From Bacillota bacterium (lineage in GTDB: Bacteria; Bacillota; UBA4882; UBA10575): DNA of 60,418 nucleotides. The DNA lies in assembly GCA_012735195.1 (NCBI GenBank), contig JAAYIC010000045.1, forward strand, positions 1 to 60,418. The letters are read 5' to 3'. The notes beneath the pieces are model-generated. The model had not been told where the DNA came from. It saw nothing but the letters and a program-made list of their open reading frames with translations, and made no database searches. Made by a program: the position numbers and the translations under genes. Shown piece after piece: positions 16,454 to 26,000 of this stretch (position 1 is its first letter; each line of letters begins with the position of its first letter).

Positions 16454-19400
16454 ATGGTCGATGTGATTGCGGGGAAAAAAGACAAGAAGGTTTTGTGGTT
16501 ACTTTTGCTTTTGGTAATTCTCTTTTTCGTGATCATATTTTTCCTCTTCAGCAAAGGTCTAGTTTTGGGCGGCGACAGTGTCCGCCTGGTGGAGCTGCGG
16601 CCTGCCAGTAATGTTGGCCTGCGCGCCAATCTGACCTTTTCTTTTTCCAGACCGGTGGTGGCCGGGGAGGAAGTGGGAAAAACCATCGACCGACCGCTGG
16701 TACGGTTCACTCCGGAAGTCCCGGGTAAATTCCGGTGGGTCTCCCGGCAGGAACTGCTCTTTCTTCCGGAAGTCCCCTTCCGGCCTTCCACTTCCTACAG
16801 CGCGGAGATCAACCCCGGCCTCTTCCTGGCGGAACGGCAACATTTCAGCGGCCGCCGGAAGGTTGAGTTTTCCACACCGCGGATAAAGGTGGATAGCGCG
16901 GGGATCAACCTGAAAGCTGCCCAGCAGCCAACCGCAGAAGGTTTGGTGGCGGAGATCCGGATCTCCTTCAACCACCCGGTGGACCATGAAGAATTACAAA
17001 AACACCTGCAATTGCGGTTCCAGGGCGGCCGGGCCATCGGTTACCATCTCCAAAGCGAAGAGAACAACCGGTCTTTCCTTTTTGTCAGCGAACCCCTGGC
17101 CCGCACCGAGAAGCAGCAGGTTATCGAATTGATCCTGCCAAAGGGTTTCCGGGGACGTGAAGGTGACCTGGGCCTCGCCAATGATTTCAAGACGACCCGG
17201 GTGATAGGGGAGAAGAAAACCCTGGCGGTGGTCGGTGTCGCACCGGAGAATGATGAATCCTCTTTTTGGATCGTCCTGAACTTTACGGAACCGCCGGAGC
17301 TTGATTCCATCGCCAACTTTATTCAGATCCGGCCGGAGGTCTCATTCCGGGTGGAGGGGAAGGGCAATACGGTCCTGGTCAAGAGTAACAACTTCCAGCC
17401 GGATACCAACTACAGTATCACCGTTCTGGCGGGCCTTCCGGCCCTTGACGGCCATCCGCTGGCCCGCGATTTTTCCCAGGCTGTCACCTTTAAGGATCTG
17501 GAACCCAGCCTCAGTTTCAACTCGCCCGGGCGTTACCTTTCCAGCCGCGGCCATCTCAACCTTGGCCTGGAAACGGTCAATGTGGACCGGGTGAACCTGG
17601 AGATCCGCAAGATCTACGGGAACAACCTGGTGACCTTCTTTAATAACGCCGACTACCATAGGGCTTATTACTCATACGGCATCTCCCATGTGGGCAAGGT
17701 CATCAAATCAGAAGTAATCGAGATCCCCAGCGCCAAAAATCAGGTGGTAACCACACCGATCAGCCTTGGCGAATACCTGACCGGCACCCACCGCGGGTTC
17801 TTCCAGGTGGTCGCCTATGATCACGATTACCGTTGGCGCCGGGACCTGAAGAATGTGATCATCACCGACCTGGGGATGATCGCCAAGATGAGCGGCGACG
17901 ACCTCCTGGTCTGGGTCAATTCCCTCACGGACCTAAAACCGAAACCCCGGGTCCATGTGACCCTCTTCAGCAAGAATAATCAGACCATGGCCACGGCCAC
18001 CACAGATAATCAAGGGGTTGCCGTCTTCCGCAACCTCAGGAGCGTACGGGAGGAGTTCGACCCCTTTATTATCCTGGCGGAAGAAGGGGACGACTTCTCC
18101 TTTATCAAGTTGGACGACAGCCGGGTCTCCCTGGCCGATTTTGATACCCGCGGCCGTCCCACCCTGGAAAAGGGGTACGAGACCTTCATCTACATGGACC
18201 GGGATATTTTCCGCCCCGGGGACACCGCCAACCTGGTTACAGTCGTCCGCGGCCCGCAGGTGACCGTCCCGCCGGAATTCCCGGTGCGTTTGGAGATCCG
18301 CCAACCCGACGGCCAAATTTTCCGGGAACTGCTAGGCAACACCAGGGACCAGGGGATCTGTGAGTTCTCGTTATCCATTCCTGAATACGCGCAAACCGGT
18401 AAGTACTCGGTGCGGGCGCTCATCGCCGAAGAAGCCACCGGTTCCGCTTCCTTCAGTGTGGAAGAGTTTATGCCGGACCGGATAAAAGTGACGCTCACAG
18501 CCGACCGTTCTTCCTACAGCCCGGCCTCCCGGGCTACCATCCTGGTGGAAGGGGTCAACCTCTTCGGCCCGCCCGCCGCCGGGCGCCGGGCTGCGGTCAA
18601 GGTAACCATGGAGGCCAAGGATTTCCGCCCGGCCGGTTACGCCTCATACACCTTTGGCGACCGCGAGCGGAGTTTTACCCCCGTCCACCAGGAGTTGGGC
18701 GAAAAAATCCTGGATGATGAGGGGCGGGCCGAGTTTTCCTATCTCTTCCCAATGGCACTCACGCCCCCGGCCATGATCAACGCCATCTTCCAGGCGACCG
18801 TCAGCGAAGAGGGCGGCCGGGCGGTCAGCGCTTACCAGAGCGTTAACTTTTACCCCTACCGCCGGTATATCGGGATCAAACGGCTCAGCGAAGGGTACGG
18901 GCAGGTTGGCAGGGAATACGCCGTTGGTTACGTGGTCCTGAACCGGGAAGGCCAGCCCATCGAGGTCTCCAGCCTAGTGGCGGAGGTTTACCGTATCACC
19001 TGGCAAAGCGTATACCGGCGGGACGCGGAAGGCCGCTACCGCTTCCAGTCTGTTCAGGAAAAGATAAAGGTTCATAGCGAGGAGTTGCCGGCCGCCAGCG
19101 GGGAACAGGTCTTCCGGTATACCCCGAAGGATTACGGGCGCTACCAGATTGTCATCCGCGACACCATGGAAAAAGGCGTCCAGGCCTCCCTGAGCTTTTA
19201 CGCCAGCGGCTGGGGTTATGCCCCCTGGGCGATGGACAATCCGGACAAAGTCCAGCTTACCTTGGACAAATCCTCCTACCGCCCGGGGGAAACCGCCCAG
19301 GCCCAGATTCAAGCGCCCTTTGCCGGCAAGGCTTTGGTCACCGTGGAGCGGGAAAAGGTCTACAGTTACCAGATGATCGACCTGCCGGAGAATACCGGGG

Positions 19401-21904
19401 TGGTCTCCATCCCGGTCAAGGAGGAGTACCTGCCAAATGTTTATCTCACCATCCAGCTGCTCCGGGCGCCTGGCGACCGGGATCAAACTACGCCGGCCAG
19501 GGCTTTTGGCACCATCCCCCTCCCGCTGGTAACCTCCGGCAAAAAGCTGGACTTGCGCCTGGAGGCGCCGGATGAGATCCGGCCGCACACCGAGATTAAA
19601 GTGAAAATATCCGCGCCGGAAGCCGGGGAAGGAACCCGGCTGACCCTGGCAGCGGTCGACGAAGGGATCTGCCAGTTGACCGGTTACACCGGGCCCGACC
19701 CGATGGGGTTCTTCTACGGCAAAAAACAACTGGAGGTCGCCAGTTATGATCTATACGGGATGCTCCTGCCGGAGGTGGAACCGGCGATGACCCCGGGACC
19801 GCCCGCCGGCGGCATGGCTGATGAGGACGCCATGCGGAGGCGCCATCTGACCCCGGTCTCCCTCCGCCGGGTGATCCCGGTCTCCCTGTGGTCGGGGATC
19901 CTGACCCTCAATAAAGAGAAAGAGGCTGAGGTGAGTTTGAAAATCCCTCAGTTCAACGGGACCCTGCGCCTGATGGCCGTGGCCTTTGACGGCGACAGAG
20001 TCGGGGCGGTCCAAGACAAGAGGATTGTCCGGGATCCGGTGGTCCTCACACCCACTTTCCCCCGGTTTGTCGCCCCGCGGGACCAGTTTACCATTCCGGT
20101 CTCCGTCTTTAACGGCACAGGAGAAGCCGGCCAGTTCCAGCTCACCCTGACAGCCGACGGCCCGGTCACCATAACCGGCCCGGCTAAGCAAAGCCTGGAC
20201 CTGGCGGCAGGGGAAGAAAAAAGCCTCCTCTTTACCTTGAAAGCTGGAGAGGCCATTGGTAAGGTTAGTTTCACTTTAACCGCTTCCGGTAAGGGTCTAC
20301 AGGTGGAGCACGTCGAAGAACTGCCGGTCCGCCCGCCGGTCCCCTTCACCCAGCGCCTTTTCTCCGGGACGGTCACAGCTGACAAGCCGCTGGTAATGAA
20401 GGTTGAGGACGAGTGGTTCCCCGGCACGGAGGAATACACCCTGACCCTGGCCCCCTTCCCCGATCTGCAATTGGCCGGGAGCCTCCGTTATCTCCTGCAG
20501 TCCCCCTACGGCTGCCTGGAACAGGTCACCTCCAAGCTCTTCCCCCTGCTTTACTTTGACGACCTGGCCCGGATCGCCGGCAGCGATGTTTTTAAGGGCG
20601 GTAACGCCGCCGCCTTCCTGCAAGCGGGGATCGAGATCATCGAAAGCATGAGCCTGCGGGATGGGAGCTTTCTCTACTGGCCGGGCGGCATCTACAGCAA
20701 CCGCTGGAGTTCCATCTATGCCACGCATTTCCTGGTGGAGGCGCGAAAGGCCGGTTATGCCGTGGCCGACCGGGTGTATAAAAACGCCCTTTCCCACCTG
20801 CAATTCCTGACTAAAGGGAGCGACGACAAGGTCCATTCTCTCCAATGCCGGGTCTATGCCTTGTATGTCTTGAGCCTTGCCGGCCGGCCCCAGTTGAGCA
20901 CCATGACCTATATCAAAAACCATCAGTTGGGCAAGTTGAGCCATTATTCCCGTGCCCAACTGGCCGCCGCCTATTTCTATGCGGGCGACCGGGAAACCGC
21001 CCTCTCTTTGCTGCCGGCAACCACCGCCGCTTCCTCCGGACGCCGGGAGACCGGTGGCAGCTTCAACTCCCCGGTCCGCGCCGACGCCATCATCCTGGGC
21101 GCCCTGGCTGATATCGATCCTGCCAACCCCGCCATCTACCGGCTGGTGGACCGGTTGAGCCAGGCGGCGAAACCGGGGCGCTGGGGTACGACCCAGGAAA
21201 ATGCCTTTGCCCTGATGGCCCTGGGGAAAATCGCCCAGAAAAAGACGGACGGGGATTACAAAGGCGAAGTGCTTCTTGACGGCTCGGTCCTGAGCCGCTT
21301 TGACAGTGATAAAGAGTTTAAGCTCAGCGACACCCGGCTCGCCCAGGGGGAACTTGCCGTCAGGATCGAGGGTGAAGGCGAGTGCTACTACTTCTTGAAC
21401 AGCAGCGGTGTCCCGCGGCAGTTGACCGTTGCCGAGGACGACCGAGGCCTCGCCGTTCGCCGGGAATACCTGGACACAAGCGGCCGACCGCTGGCAAGGG
21501 ATAAGATCACCCAGGGGGATCTGGTAATCGCCGAGATTACCATAACTGCGATGGAAGATAATCTGGAGAATATTGCCATTGTCGATCTCCTCCCCGCCGG
21601 GCTGGAGATTGAAAACCCCCGCCTCCAGTCGCGGGAGAGCATCCCCTGGCTGGCCGAGGAGGGTGATTTCCCTGTCGACTACATGGATATCAGGGATGAC
21701 CGTTTGCTCCTCTTCACCAGCCTCCGGAAGGCGGGGACCTACCGGTTCTATTACGCCCTGCGGGCGGTGACCTGCGGCGAATTTTTCCTGCCGCCAATCA
21801 AGGCGGAATGTATCTATGAGCCGGAGATCCAGAGCGTGGCTGACAGCGGTTACCTGACTGTCATCCCGCGCGGGGCAAACTCCGGAGAAGACGCGGAGCA
21901 GTGA
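16454..21904 (+). CDS. Bacterial alpha-2-macroglobulin, thioester type
   Basis: An envelope protein of 1816 aa that traps attacking proteases through a reactive thioester. It is anchored by a single N-terminal helix (about 14-33) instead of a lipobox, so it would sit on the inner membrane facing the periplasm. Repeated MG domains fill most of the length. MDRDIFRPGDTANLVTVVRG near 580 is the family's bait-side landmark. The thioester motif YGCLEQ (Cys1354 to Gln1357) is intact, followed by the alpha/alpha thioester domain with LQAGIEII and FLYWPGG. AAGGAGGAG precedes the ATG. The pbpC gene starts 6 bases after its stop, the arrangement seen with yfhM and pbpC in Gram-negative bacteria. It has full length and no breaks. 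Confidence 0.93.
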   Translation: MVDVIAGKKDKKVLWLLLLLVILFFVIIFFLFSKGLVLGGDSVRLVELRPASNVGLRANLTFSFSRPVVAGEEVGKTIDRPLVRFTPEVPGKFRWVSRQELLFLPEVPFRPSTSYSAEINPGLFLAERQHFSGRRKVEFSTPRIKVDSAGINLKAAQQPTAEGLVAEIRISFNHPVDHEELQKHLQLRFQGGRAIGYHLQSEENNRSFLFVSEPLARTEKQQVIELILPKGFRGREGDLGLANDFKTTRVIGEKKTLAVVGVAPENDESSFWIVLNFTEPPELDSIANFIQIRPEVSFRVEGKGNTVLVKSNNFQPDTNYSITVLAGLPALDGHPLARDFSQAVTFKDLEPSLSFNSPGRYLSSRGHLNLGLETVNVDRVNLEIRKIYGNNLVTFFNNADYHRAYYSYGISHVGKVIKSEVIEIPSAKNQVVTTPISLGEYLTGTHRGFFQVVAYDHDYRWRRDLKNVIITDLGMIAKMSGDDLLVWVNSLTDLKPKPRVHVTLFSKNNQTMATATTDNQGVAVFRNLRSVREEFDPFIILAEEGDDFSFIKLDDSRVSLADFDTRGRPTLEKGYETFIYMDRDIFRPGDTANLVTVVRGPQVTVPPEFPVRLEIRQPDGQIFRELLGNTRDQGICEFSLSIPEYAQTGKYSVRALIAEEATGSASFSVEEFMPDRIKVTLTADRSSYSPASRATILVEGVNLFGPPAAGRRAAVKVTMEAKDFRPAGYASYTFGDRERSFTPVHQELGEKILDDEGRAEFSYLFPMALTPPAMINAIFQATVSEEGGRAVSAYQSVNFYPYRRYIGIKRLSEGYGQVGREYAVGYVVLNREGQPIEVSSLVAEVYRITWQSVYRRDAEGRYRFQSVQEKIKVHSEELPAASGEQVFRYTPKDYGRYQIVIRDTMEKGVQASLSFYASGWGYAPWAMDNPDKVQLTLDKSSYRPGETAQAQIQAPFAGKALVTVEREKVYSYQMIDLPENTGVVSIPVKEEYLPNVYLTIQLLRAPGDRDQTTPARAFGTIPLPLVTSGKKLDLRLEAPDEIRPHTEIKVKISAPEAGEGTRLTLAAVDEGICQLTGYTGPDPMGFFYGKKQLEVASYDLYGMLLPEVEPAMTPGPPAGGMADEDAMRRRHLTPVSLRRVIPVSLWSGILTLNKEKEAEVSLKIPQFNGTLRLMAVAFDGDRVGAVQDKRIVRDPVVLTPTFPRFVAPRDQFTIPVSVFNGTGEAGQFQLTLTADGPVTITGPAKQSLDLAAGEEKSLLFTLKAGEAIGKVSFTLTASGKGLQVEHVEELPVRPPVPFTQRLFSGTVTADKPLVMKVEDEWFPGTEEYTLTLAPFPDLQLAGSLRYLLQSPYGCLEQVTSKLFPLLYFDDLARIAGSDVFKGGNAAAFLQAGIEIIESMSLRDGSFLYWPGGIYSNRWSSIYATHFLVEARKAGYAVADRVYKNALSHLQFLTKGSDDKVHSLQCRVYALYVLSLAGRPQLSTMTYIKNHQLGKLSHYSRAQLAAAYFYAGDRETALSLLPATTAASSGRRETGGSFNSPVRADAIILGALADIDPANPAIYRLVDRLSQAAKPGRWGTTQENAFALMALGKIAQKKTDGDYKGEVLLDGSVLSRFDSDKEFKLSDTRLAQGELAVRIEGEGECYYFLNSSGVPRQLTVAEDDRGLAVRREYLDTSGRPLARDKITQGDLVIAEITITAMEDNLENIAIVDLLPAGLEIENPRLQSRESIPWLAEEGDFPVDYMDIRDDRLLLFTSLRKAGTYRFYYALRAVTCGEFFLPPIKAECIYEPEIQSVADSGYLTVIPRGANSGEDAEQ

Positions 21905-21910
21905 TCGGAG

Positions 21911-24319
21911 ATGACAAGACAGACCAGACATGAGACAGGTGAGACAGGGGACGGTTCCCTGTCTCACGTGCATGACGATTTCCATATCAGGACAGGGAAC
22001 CGTCCCCTGTCTCACCTGACCGCCGCTATCCTCCTCTTCCTTTTCCTTTTCTGCCTGGCCCGGCTTATCCTGGCGCTGGCGCCTTTTCCGGAAGAGGCCC
22101 TCTTTCGCCCCACGGCCACCCTGGTCTTTGACCGCCATGGCCGGTTGTTGCGGGCCTTCACTTCTGCGGATGAAAAATGGCGATTCCAGACACCGCTCAC
22201 CCGGATCTCCCCAGAGCTCCAGAAATTCCTGGTCTTCTACGAAGACCGCTGGTTTTTCTGGCACCCCGGGGTCAACCCCTTTTCTTTCCTGCGGGCCGCC
22301 TGCCAGAACCTGCGCGCCAAAGCCATCGTCGCCGGGGGGTCGACCATCAGTATGCAGATTGCCCGGATGATGGAGCCAAAGCCCCGGACCTGGTCTGCCA
22401 AGTTCCAGGAGATCTTCCGCGCCTTCCAACTGGAACAGAGGTACAACAAGAAAGAACTGCTGGAGATCTATTTCAACATGGCGCCGTACGGGGGTAATAT
22501 TGAAGGGGTGGCCGCCGCCTCCTGGCTCTATTTTGGGAAGGAACCGTCGGACCTGAGCATCGCCGAAGCCGCCCTCCTGACGGTCCTGCCCAAATCGCCC
22601 AACCGGTACCGCCCGGATCTCCACCCCGAAGAAGCCCGGCGGGCCCGGGACCGGGCGCTCGCCCGCTTTTACTGGCATGGCCTCCTGACGGCCGATGAAT
22701 ACCACCGGGCCCTGCTGGAAGAAGTACCCGGAGAACGGAGCCCTCTCCCCTTTATCGCCCCCCATTTTGCCCAGGAGATGAGGAACCGCCACCCGGCTGA
22801 GGCACGGATCTATACCAGCATCGACCGGGATCTCCAGGTCTTCTGTGAAGAATTGCTGGCCGCCCATATCGCCGGCCTGCGCCCGGAGGGGATCACCAAC
22901 GGCGCGGTGGTGGTCCTGGATAACCGCACCCACGAGCTGTTGGCCGCCGTCGGGTCCGCCGATTTCTTCGACGAGCGGACCGGCGGGCAGGTCAACGGCT
23001 ATCTGGCCCCCCGGTCGCCGGGTTCGGCCTTAAAACCTTTTCTTTATGTCCTGGCATTGGAGAAAGGGCTGATCACCCCCGCCCATTACCTGGAGGATGT
23101 GCCCGTGGATTACAGCGGTTTTTCCCCGATCAATTTTGACCGCACCTACAACGGGCTGGTCACCGCGGGAGAAGCTTTGAGGCGCTCCCTGAATGTGCCT
23201 GCCGTCAATCTCCTGGCCCAACTGGGCGAGGACGGGCTCCATCAGCTTTTAAGCCGGGCCGGCTTTTCCACCATCATTCACCCGGCGGAGCATTACGGCC
23301 TCTCCCTTGTCCTGGGCGGTTGTGAAGTCACCCTGCTGGAACTTGCCGCGCTTTATTCCGCCCTGGCCAACGGCGGGGAGTATGTATACCCGGTCTTCCA
23401 GCCCGGGCAAGCGCCGCCCCGCCATGCCCGCAGGAAGCTCTTTGACGAAGGCGCCGCCTATATCATCACCGACATCCTCCAGGAACTGGACCGCCCGGAT
23501 CTCCCCTCTTGCTGGGAGTTTTCCACCCTCCCGGCCGTGGCTTGGAAGACCGGCACCTCCTATGGGTACAGGGACGCCTGGAGTATAGGGTATGACCCCC
23601 GTTTCACCGTGGGGGTCTGGATTGGCAATTTTTCCGGCGAAGGACAACCGGGGTTGATCGGGGCGGAAGTGGCCGCACCCCTACTTTTCGACATTTTCAG
23701 CAGGATGGACGGGCGCGCCCCGGTCGCCTGGTTCCAACGCCCCAACAACGTGCGCGAGCGGGCGGTCTGCGCCCTCAGCGGCCAACCGCCGGGGCCGCAC
23801 TGCAAAATACTGATCACCGACCTTTACCTGACCAACGCTTCACCCGTTGCCACCTGTTCTTTCCACCGGAGCACACTGCTGGACGCCGCCACCGGCTACC
23901 GGCTGCCGCCGGACCGGGTCGCCGGCCGTTCCGTGGTGGAAAAGACCTATATCAACTGGCCGCCCCGGGTCGCCGCCTGGCTCAGGCAGAACGGTTATCT
24001 TCTCGAGGAACTCCCGCCCTTACTGCCGGAGACCCACAAAACCCTGCCCGGAGCCGGTCCGGAGATCCGCTCCCCCGCCGCCGGTTCCCACTATTACCTT
24101 AGACCGGGGATCCCTGCGGAATTCCAGAAGATCGCCCTGGAAGCCGCTGCCGGTAACGAAGTCCGGAAACTCTACTGGTTTGTCAACGGCGTGCTGCAGG
24201 GGACAACCGCCCCGGGGGAAACCCTTTTCTACCTGCCTAAACCCGGAAAACACCAGGTGGTCTGTGAAGACGACCACGGCCGCAGCAGCCGTGTTGAACT
24301 GGTGATCAGTGAATTTTGA
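21911..24319 (+). CDS. pbpC: Penicillin-binding protein 1C
   Basis: A bifunctional peptidoglycan synthase of 802 aa. A cytosolic tail (1-35) is followed by a membrane helix at about 36-57. The GT51 transglycosylase domain has the catalytic Glu in YEDRWFFWHPG and GGSTISMQIARM. The transpeptidase domain has SALK (Ser372-Lys375), SLN (426-428) and KTG (546-548). A BiPBP_C-type domain lies at about 710-802 (GPEIRSPAAGSHYYL). All these define PBP1C, the usual partner of alpha-2-macroglobulin, which may protect or repair peptidoglycan when the outer membrane is breached. The cytosolic tail is encoded by a REP-like inverted pair. The ATG is pressed against a GGAG, so GTG 21968 is a possible alternative start. 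Confidence 0.92.
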   Translation: MTRQTRHETGETGDGSLSHVHDDFHIRTGNRPLSHLTAAILLFLFLFCLARLILALAPFPEEALFRPTATLVFDRHGRLLRAFTSADEKWRFQTPLTRISPELQKFLVFYEDRWFFWHPGVNPFSFLRAACQNLRAKAIVAGGSTISMQIARMMEPKPRTWSAKFQEIFRAFQLEQRYNKKELLEIYFNMAPYGGNIEGVAAASWLYFGKEPSDLSIAEAALLTVLPKSPNRYRPDLHPEEARRARDRALARFYWHGLLTADEYHRALLEEVPGERSPLPFIAPHFAQEMRNRHPAEARIYTSIDRDLQVFCEELLAAHIAGLRPEGITNGAVVVLDNRTHELLAAVGSADFFDERTGGQVNGYLAPRSPGSALKPFLYVLALEKGLITPAHYLEDVPVDYSGFSPINFDRTYNGLVTAGEALRRSLNVPAVNLLAQLGEDGLHQLLSRAGFSTIIHPAEHYGLSLVLGGCEVTLLELAALYSALANGGEYVYPVFQPGQAPPRHARRKLFDEGAAYIITDILQELDRPDLPSCWEFSTLPAVAWKTGTSYGYRDAWSIGYDPRFTVGVWIGNFSGEGQPGLIGAEVAAPLLFDIFSRMDGRAPVAWFQRPNNVRERAVCALSGQPPGPHCKILITDLYLTNASPVATCSFHRSTLLDAATGYRLPPDRVAGRSVVEKTYINWPPRVAAWLRQNGYLLEELPPLLPETHKTLPGAGPEIRSPAAGSHYYLRPGIPAEFQKIALEAAAGNEVRKLYWFVNGVLQGTTAPGETLFYLPKPGKHQVVCEDDHGRSSRVELVISEF
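21940..22014. repeat. REP-like inverted pair inside the pbpC N-terminus
   Basis: Copy 1 (21940-21966) is a hairpin with TGAGACAGGG and CCCTGTCTCA arms around ACGGTT. Copy 2 (21990-22014) is its reverse complement over at least 21 bases. They share the GACAGGGGACGGTTC core with the array at 41.6-41.9 kb. Both lie in frame within the tail of PBP1C. Confidence 0.8.
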
Positions 24320-24570
24320 GCTGATCGGAACTTTGGTTTCTGCATATATTCCACCCGGCAGTGAGATTACACTGTGTTTGTCTACGTTTGGTTATGGCGG
24401 GGACAATTGCCGGCGGGGGTTTTTTACCGCCGGTTAGGACCGGGCTTGCTCTCGTGAATAAGCATAGTAAAAGGAAAGGGTCTTGCCTCCCTTTCCTTTG
24501 CGTTGTTTTTCCCTTTTCAATTTGTTTTTATTTTACCGGCAAGACTTCGCCTTCCCGCAAGCAAAAAGGC
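24320..24570. terminator. Bidirectional terminator region between pbpC and the methyltransferase gene
   Basis: AAAGGAAAGGG (24470-24480) and CCCTTTCCTTT (24489-24499) form a perfect 11-bp stem with an 8-base loop. GCGTTGTTTTT follows on the plus strand and TTACT on the minus strand. A second hairpin with CCGGCGG/CCGCCGG arms around a T-rich loop lies at about 24411-24434. The two flanking genes converge here. Confidence 0.75.
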
Positions 24571-25500
24571 TTATGCCTCTTTCTTCTCCTTCTTCAGCAA
24601 CCCGGCGGCGGCCCGGATATGCTCCGGGGTGGTGCCGCAGCACCCGCCGAGCAGCCGGGCGCCGGCCTGGTAACACTGGTAAATGCCGGCGGCAAAATCA
24701 TATGCCGTCATCTCAAAGACCGTCCGCCCCTCAACCAGCTTCGGCTTACCGGCGTTCGGCTGCGCGATAATCAGCGTGGAACCGGCCTCCTGCATCCTGA
24801 CGACAATCTCCGCGGTTTGGAACGGATCGAGATCCCCGCAATTCGCCCCCACGGCGGTGGCTCCGGCTCCCATTAAGTTCAGGGCGCAATCCTGTGCCGA
24901 ATCGCCCATAATGGTCCGCCCGCCATCCGCCACGGTGCTAAAGGCCATGGAAACTATCACCGGTAAACCGGCCGCCGCCCGGCAGGCGCGCAGGGCACAC
25001 AAGGCTTCGGCCAGGCTGAACATGGTTTCAATGATGAAACCGTCCACCCCGCCCTCGGCCAAGACAGTAGCTTGCTCATAAAAAGCCTTAAAGGCGTCCT
25101 CTTCCGATAAATCGCCATAAGGTTCGAGCATCTGACCGGTGGAACTGATATCCCCCAGCACATAACAGCCTTCCCCCGCGGCTTCTCTTGCCAGCCGCGC
25201 ACCGGCCAGGTTCACCTCCCGCAGATCCAGGCCGGGATGATGGGTTTCAATATATACACGGTTCATCGTCAGAGTGTTGGTGATTAATAGTTCAGCCCCG
25301 GCCTCAACATACTGCCGGTGTACGGCCAGTACCGCTTCCGGGTGGGTAAGATTGGTCTGCCCGCCCATCTCCACTCCGGCCGCGGCCAGTTGCGTGCCCA
25401 TGGCCCCATCCAACAAAATCGGTTTCCGGTCGCCAGCAAGAAATTCCGAGAGTTTCACTTTTTCAGACGGTCCGCCCGGAAGCTGTCCCGTCCGGTTCAC
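24571..25500 (-). CDS. Homocysteine S-methyltransferase family protein
   Basis: A 309-aa TIM-barrel enzyme of the BHMT/MetH N-terminal family, transferring a methyl group to homocysteine. LLDGAMGTQLAAAG (about 29-42) is the signature start. The zinc ligands are the Cys in VGANCGD (about 219) and the paired Cys in LGGCCGTTPEH (about 288-289). There is no folate- or cobalamin-binding half, so it is a stand-alone S-methylmethionine- or betaine-type enzyme, or the separate subunit of a split methionine synthase. The called start is GTG 25500. GTG at codon 16 is also possible, since neither has a strong ribosome site. I see no riboswitch in the 180-base leader. Confidence 0.85.
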   Translation of the reverse strand: MNRTGQLPGGPSEKVKLSEFLAGDRKPILLDGAMGTQLAAAGVEMGGQTNLTHPEAVLAVHRQYVEAGAELLITNTLTMNRVYIETHHPGLDLREVNLAGARLAREAAGEGCYVLGDISSTGQMLEPYGDLSEEDAFKAFYEQATVLAEGGVDGFIIETMFSLAEALCALRACRAAAGLPVIVSMAFSTVADGGRTIMGDSAQDCALNLMGAGATAVGANCGDLDPFQTAEIVVRMQEAGSTLIIAQPNAGKPKLVEGRTVFEMTAYDFAAGIYQCYQAGARLLGGCCGTTPEHIRAAAGLLKKEKKEA

Positions 25501-25679
25501 CTCGCTTCTAGGTTACGTTTACTCCGTATAGATCTTTGGCCTTTCCAGCCTCTGCGCCTCTCCTGCCTTAATTTTTAGCTTCTTTATATCATGCCGGCCG
25601 CCGGTTGTCAACGTTTTTTTGGAAAATCCCCTTCCACAATTGACTAAAACCATCCTTACCGGCGTCGCCTTCCACGGCG

Positions 25680-26000
25680 CTAATAACGGATAAGCTCTCC
25701 GTATTCCAGGGCATCCATCAGCACGGCGGAATGCTCTTTCATTCTTTCAAATTCGTCGGGCAGGTAGCAAATGACGTCGATATGCTTTTCAAAACTGATA
25801 TTTTTCAGGACTGCCGGCATACGCTTGACAAAGGGAATCCCGGCAAAGGCCTTGGAGACGATGACCACATCGATATCGGCATCCTCTTCCGCGGTCCCCC
25901 GCACCCGGGAACCGAAGAGCAAGACCAGAATGGGAGAAAACTCTGCCACAATCTGTGGCAGCACTTCTTCTTTAAATTTCTGCAGCCACGGGTCACCCAT
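25680..26000 (-). CDS. mntA: MNT-type nucleotidyltransferase antitoxin
   Basis: A 106-aa minimal nucleotidyltransferase. LLFGSRVRGTAEEDADIDVV (about 25-44) contains exactly GS-x10-DxD, the active-site motif of MntA antitoxins, which inactivate their HEPN partner by attaching AMP. FEKHIDVICY is the next conserved strand, with the third acidic residue. The start ATG 25998-26000 overlaps the end of the upstream HEPN gene by 8 bases, which settles both frames. An earlier in-frame start would translate the HEPN gene out of frame and is rejected. Confidence 0.85.
   Translation of the reverse strand: MGDPWLQKFKEEVLPQIVAEFSPILVLLFGSRVRGTAEEDADIDVVIVSKAFAGIPFVKRMPAVLKNISFEKHIDVICYLPDEFERMKEHSAVLMDALEYGELIRY

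Noticed and set aside
20297-22933. 878-codon open frame antisense to the macroglobulin/PBP1C genes
   Set aside because: It lies wholly opposite two well-supported genes, has a composition rich in G, P, R and Q with no domain, and reflects the high GC of the real frame.
24320-25640. SAM or T-box riboswitch for the homocysteine methyltransferase gene
   Set aside because: The leader is short and shows none of the conserved core sequences.
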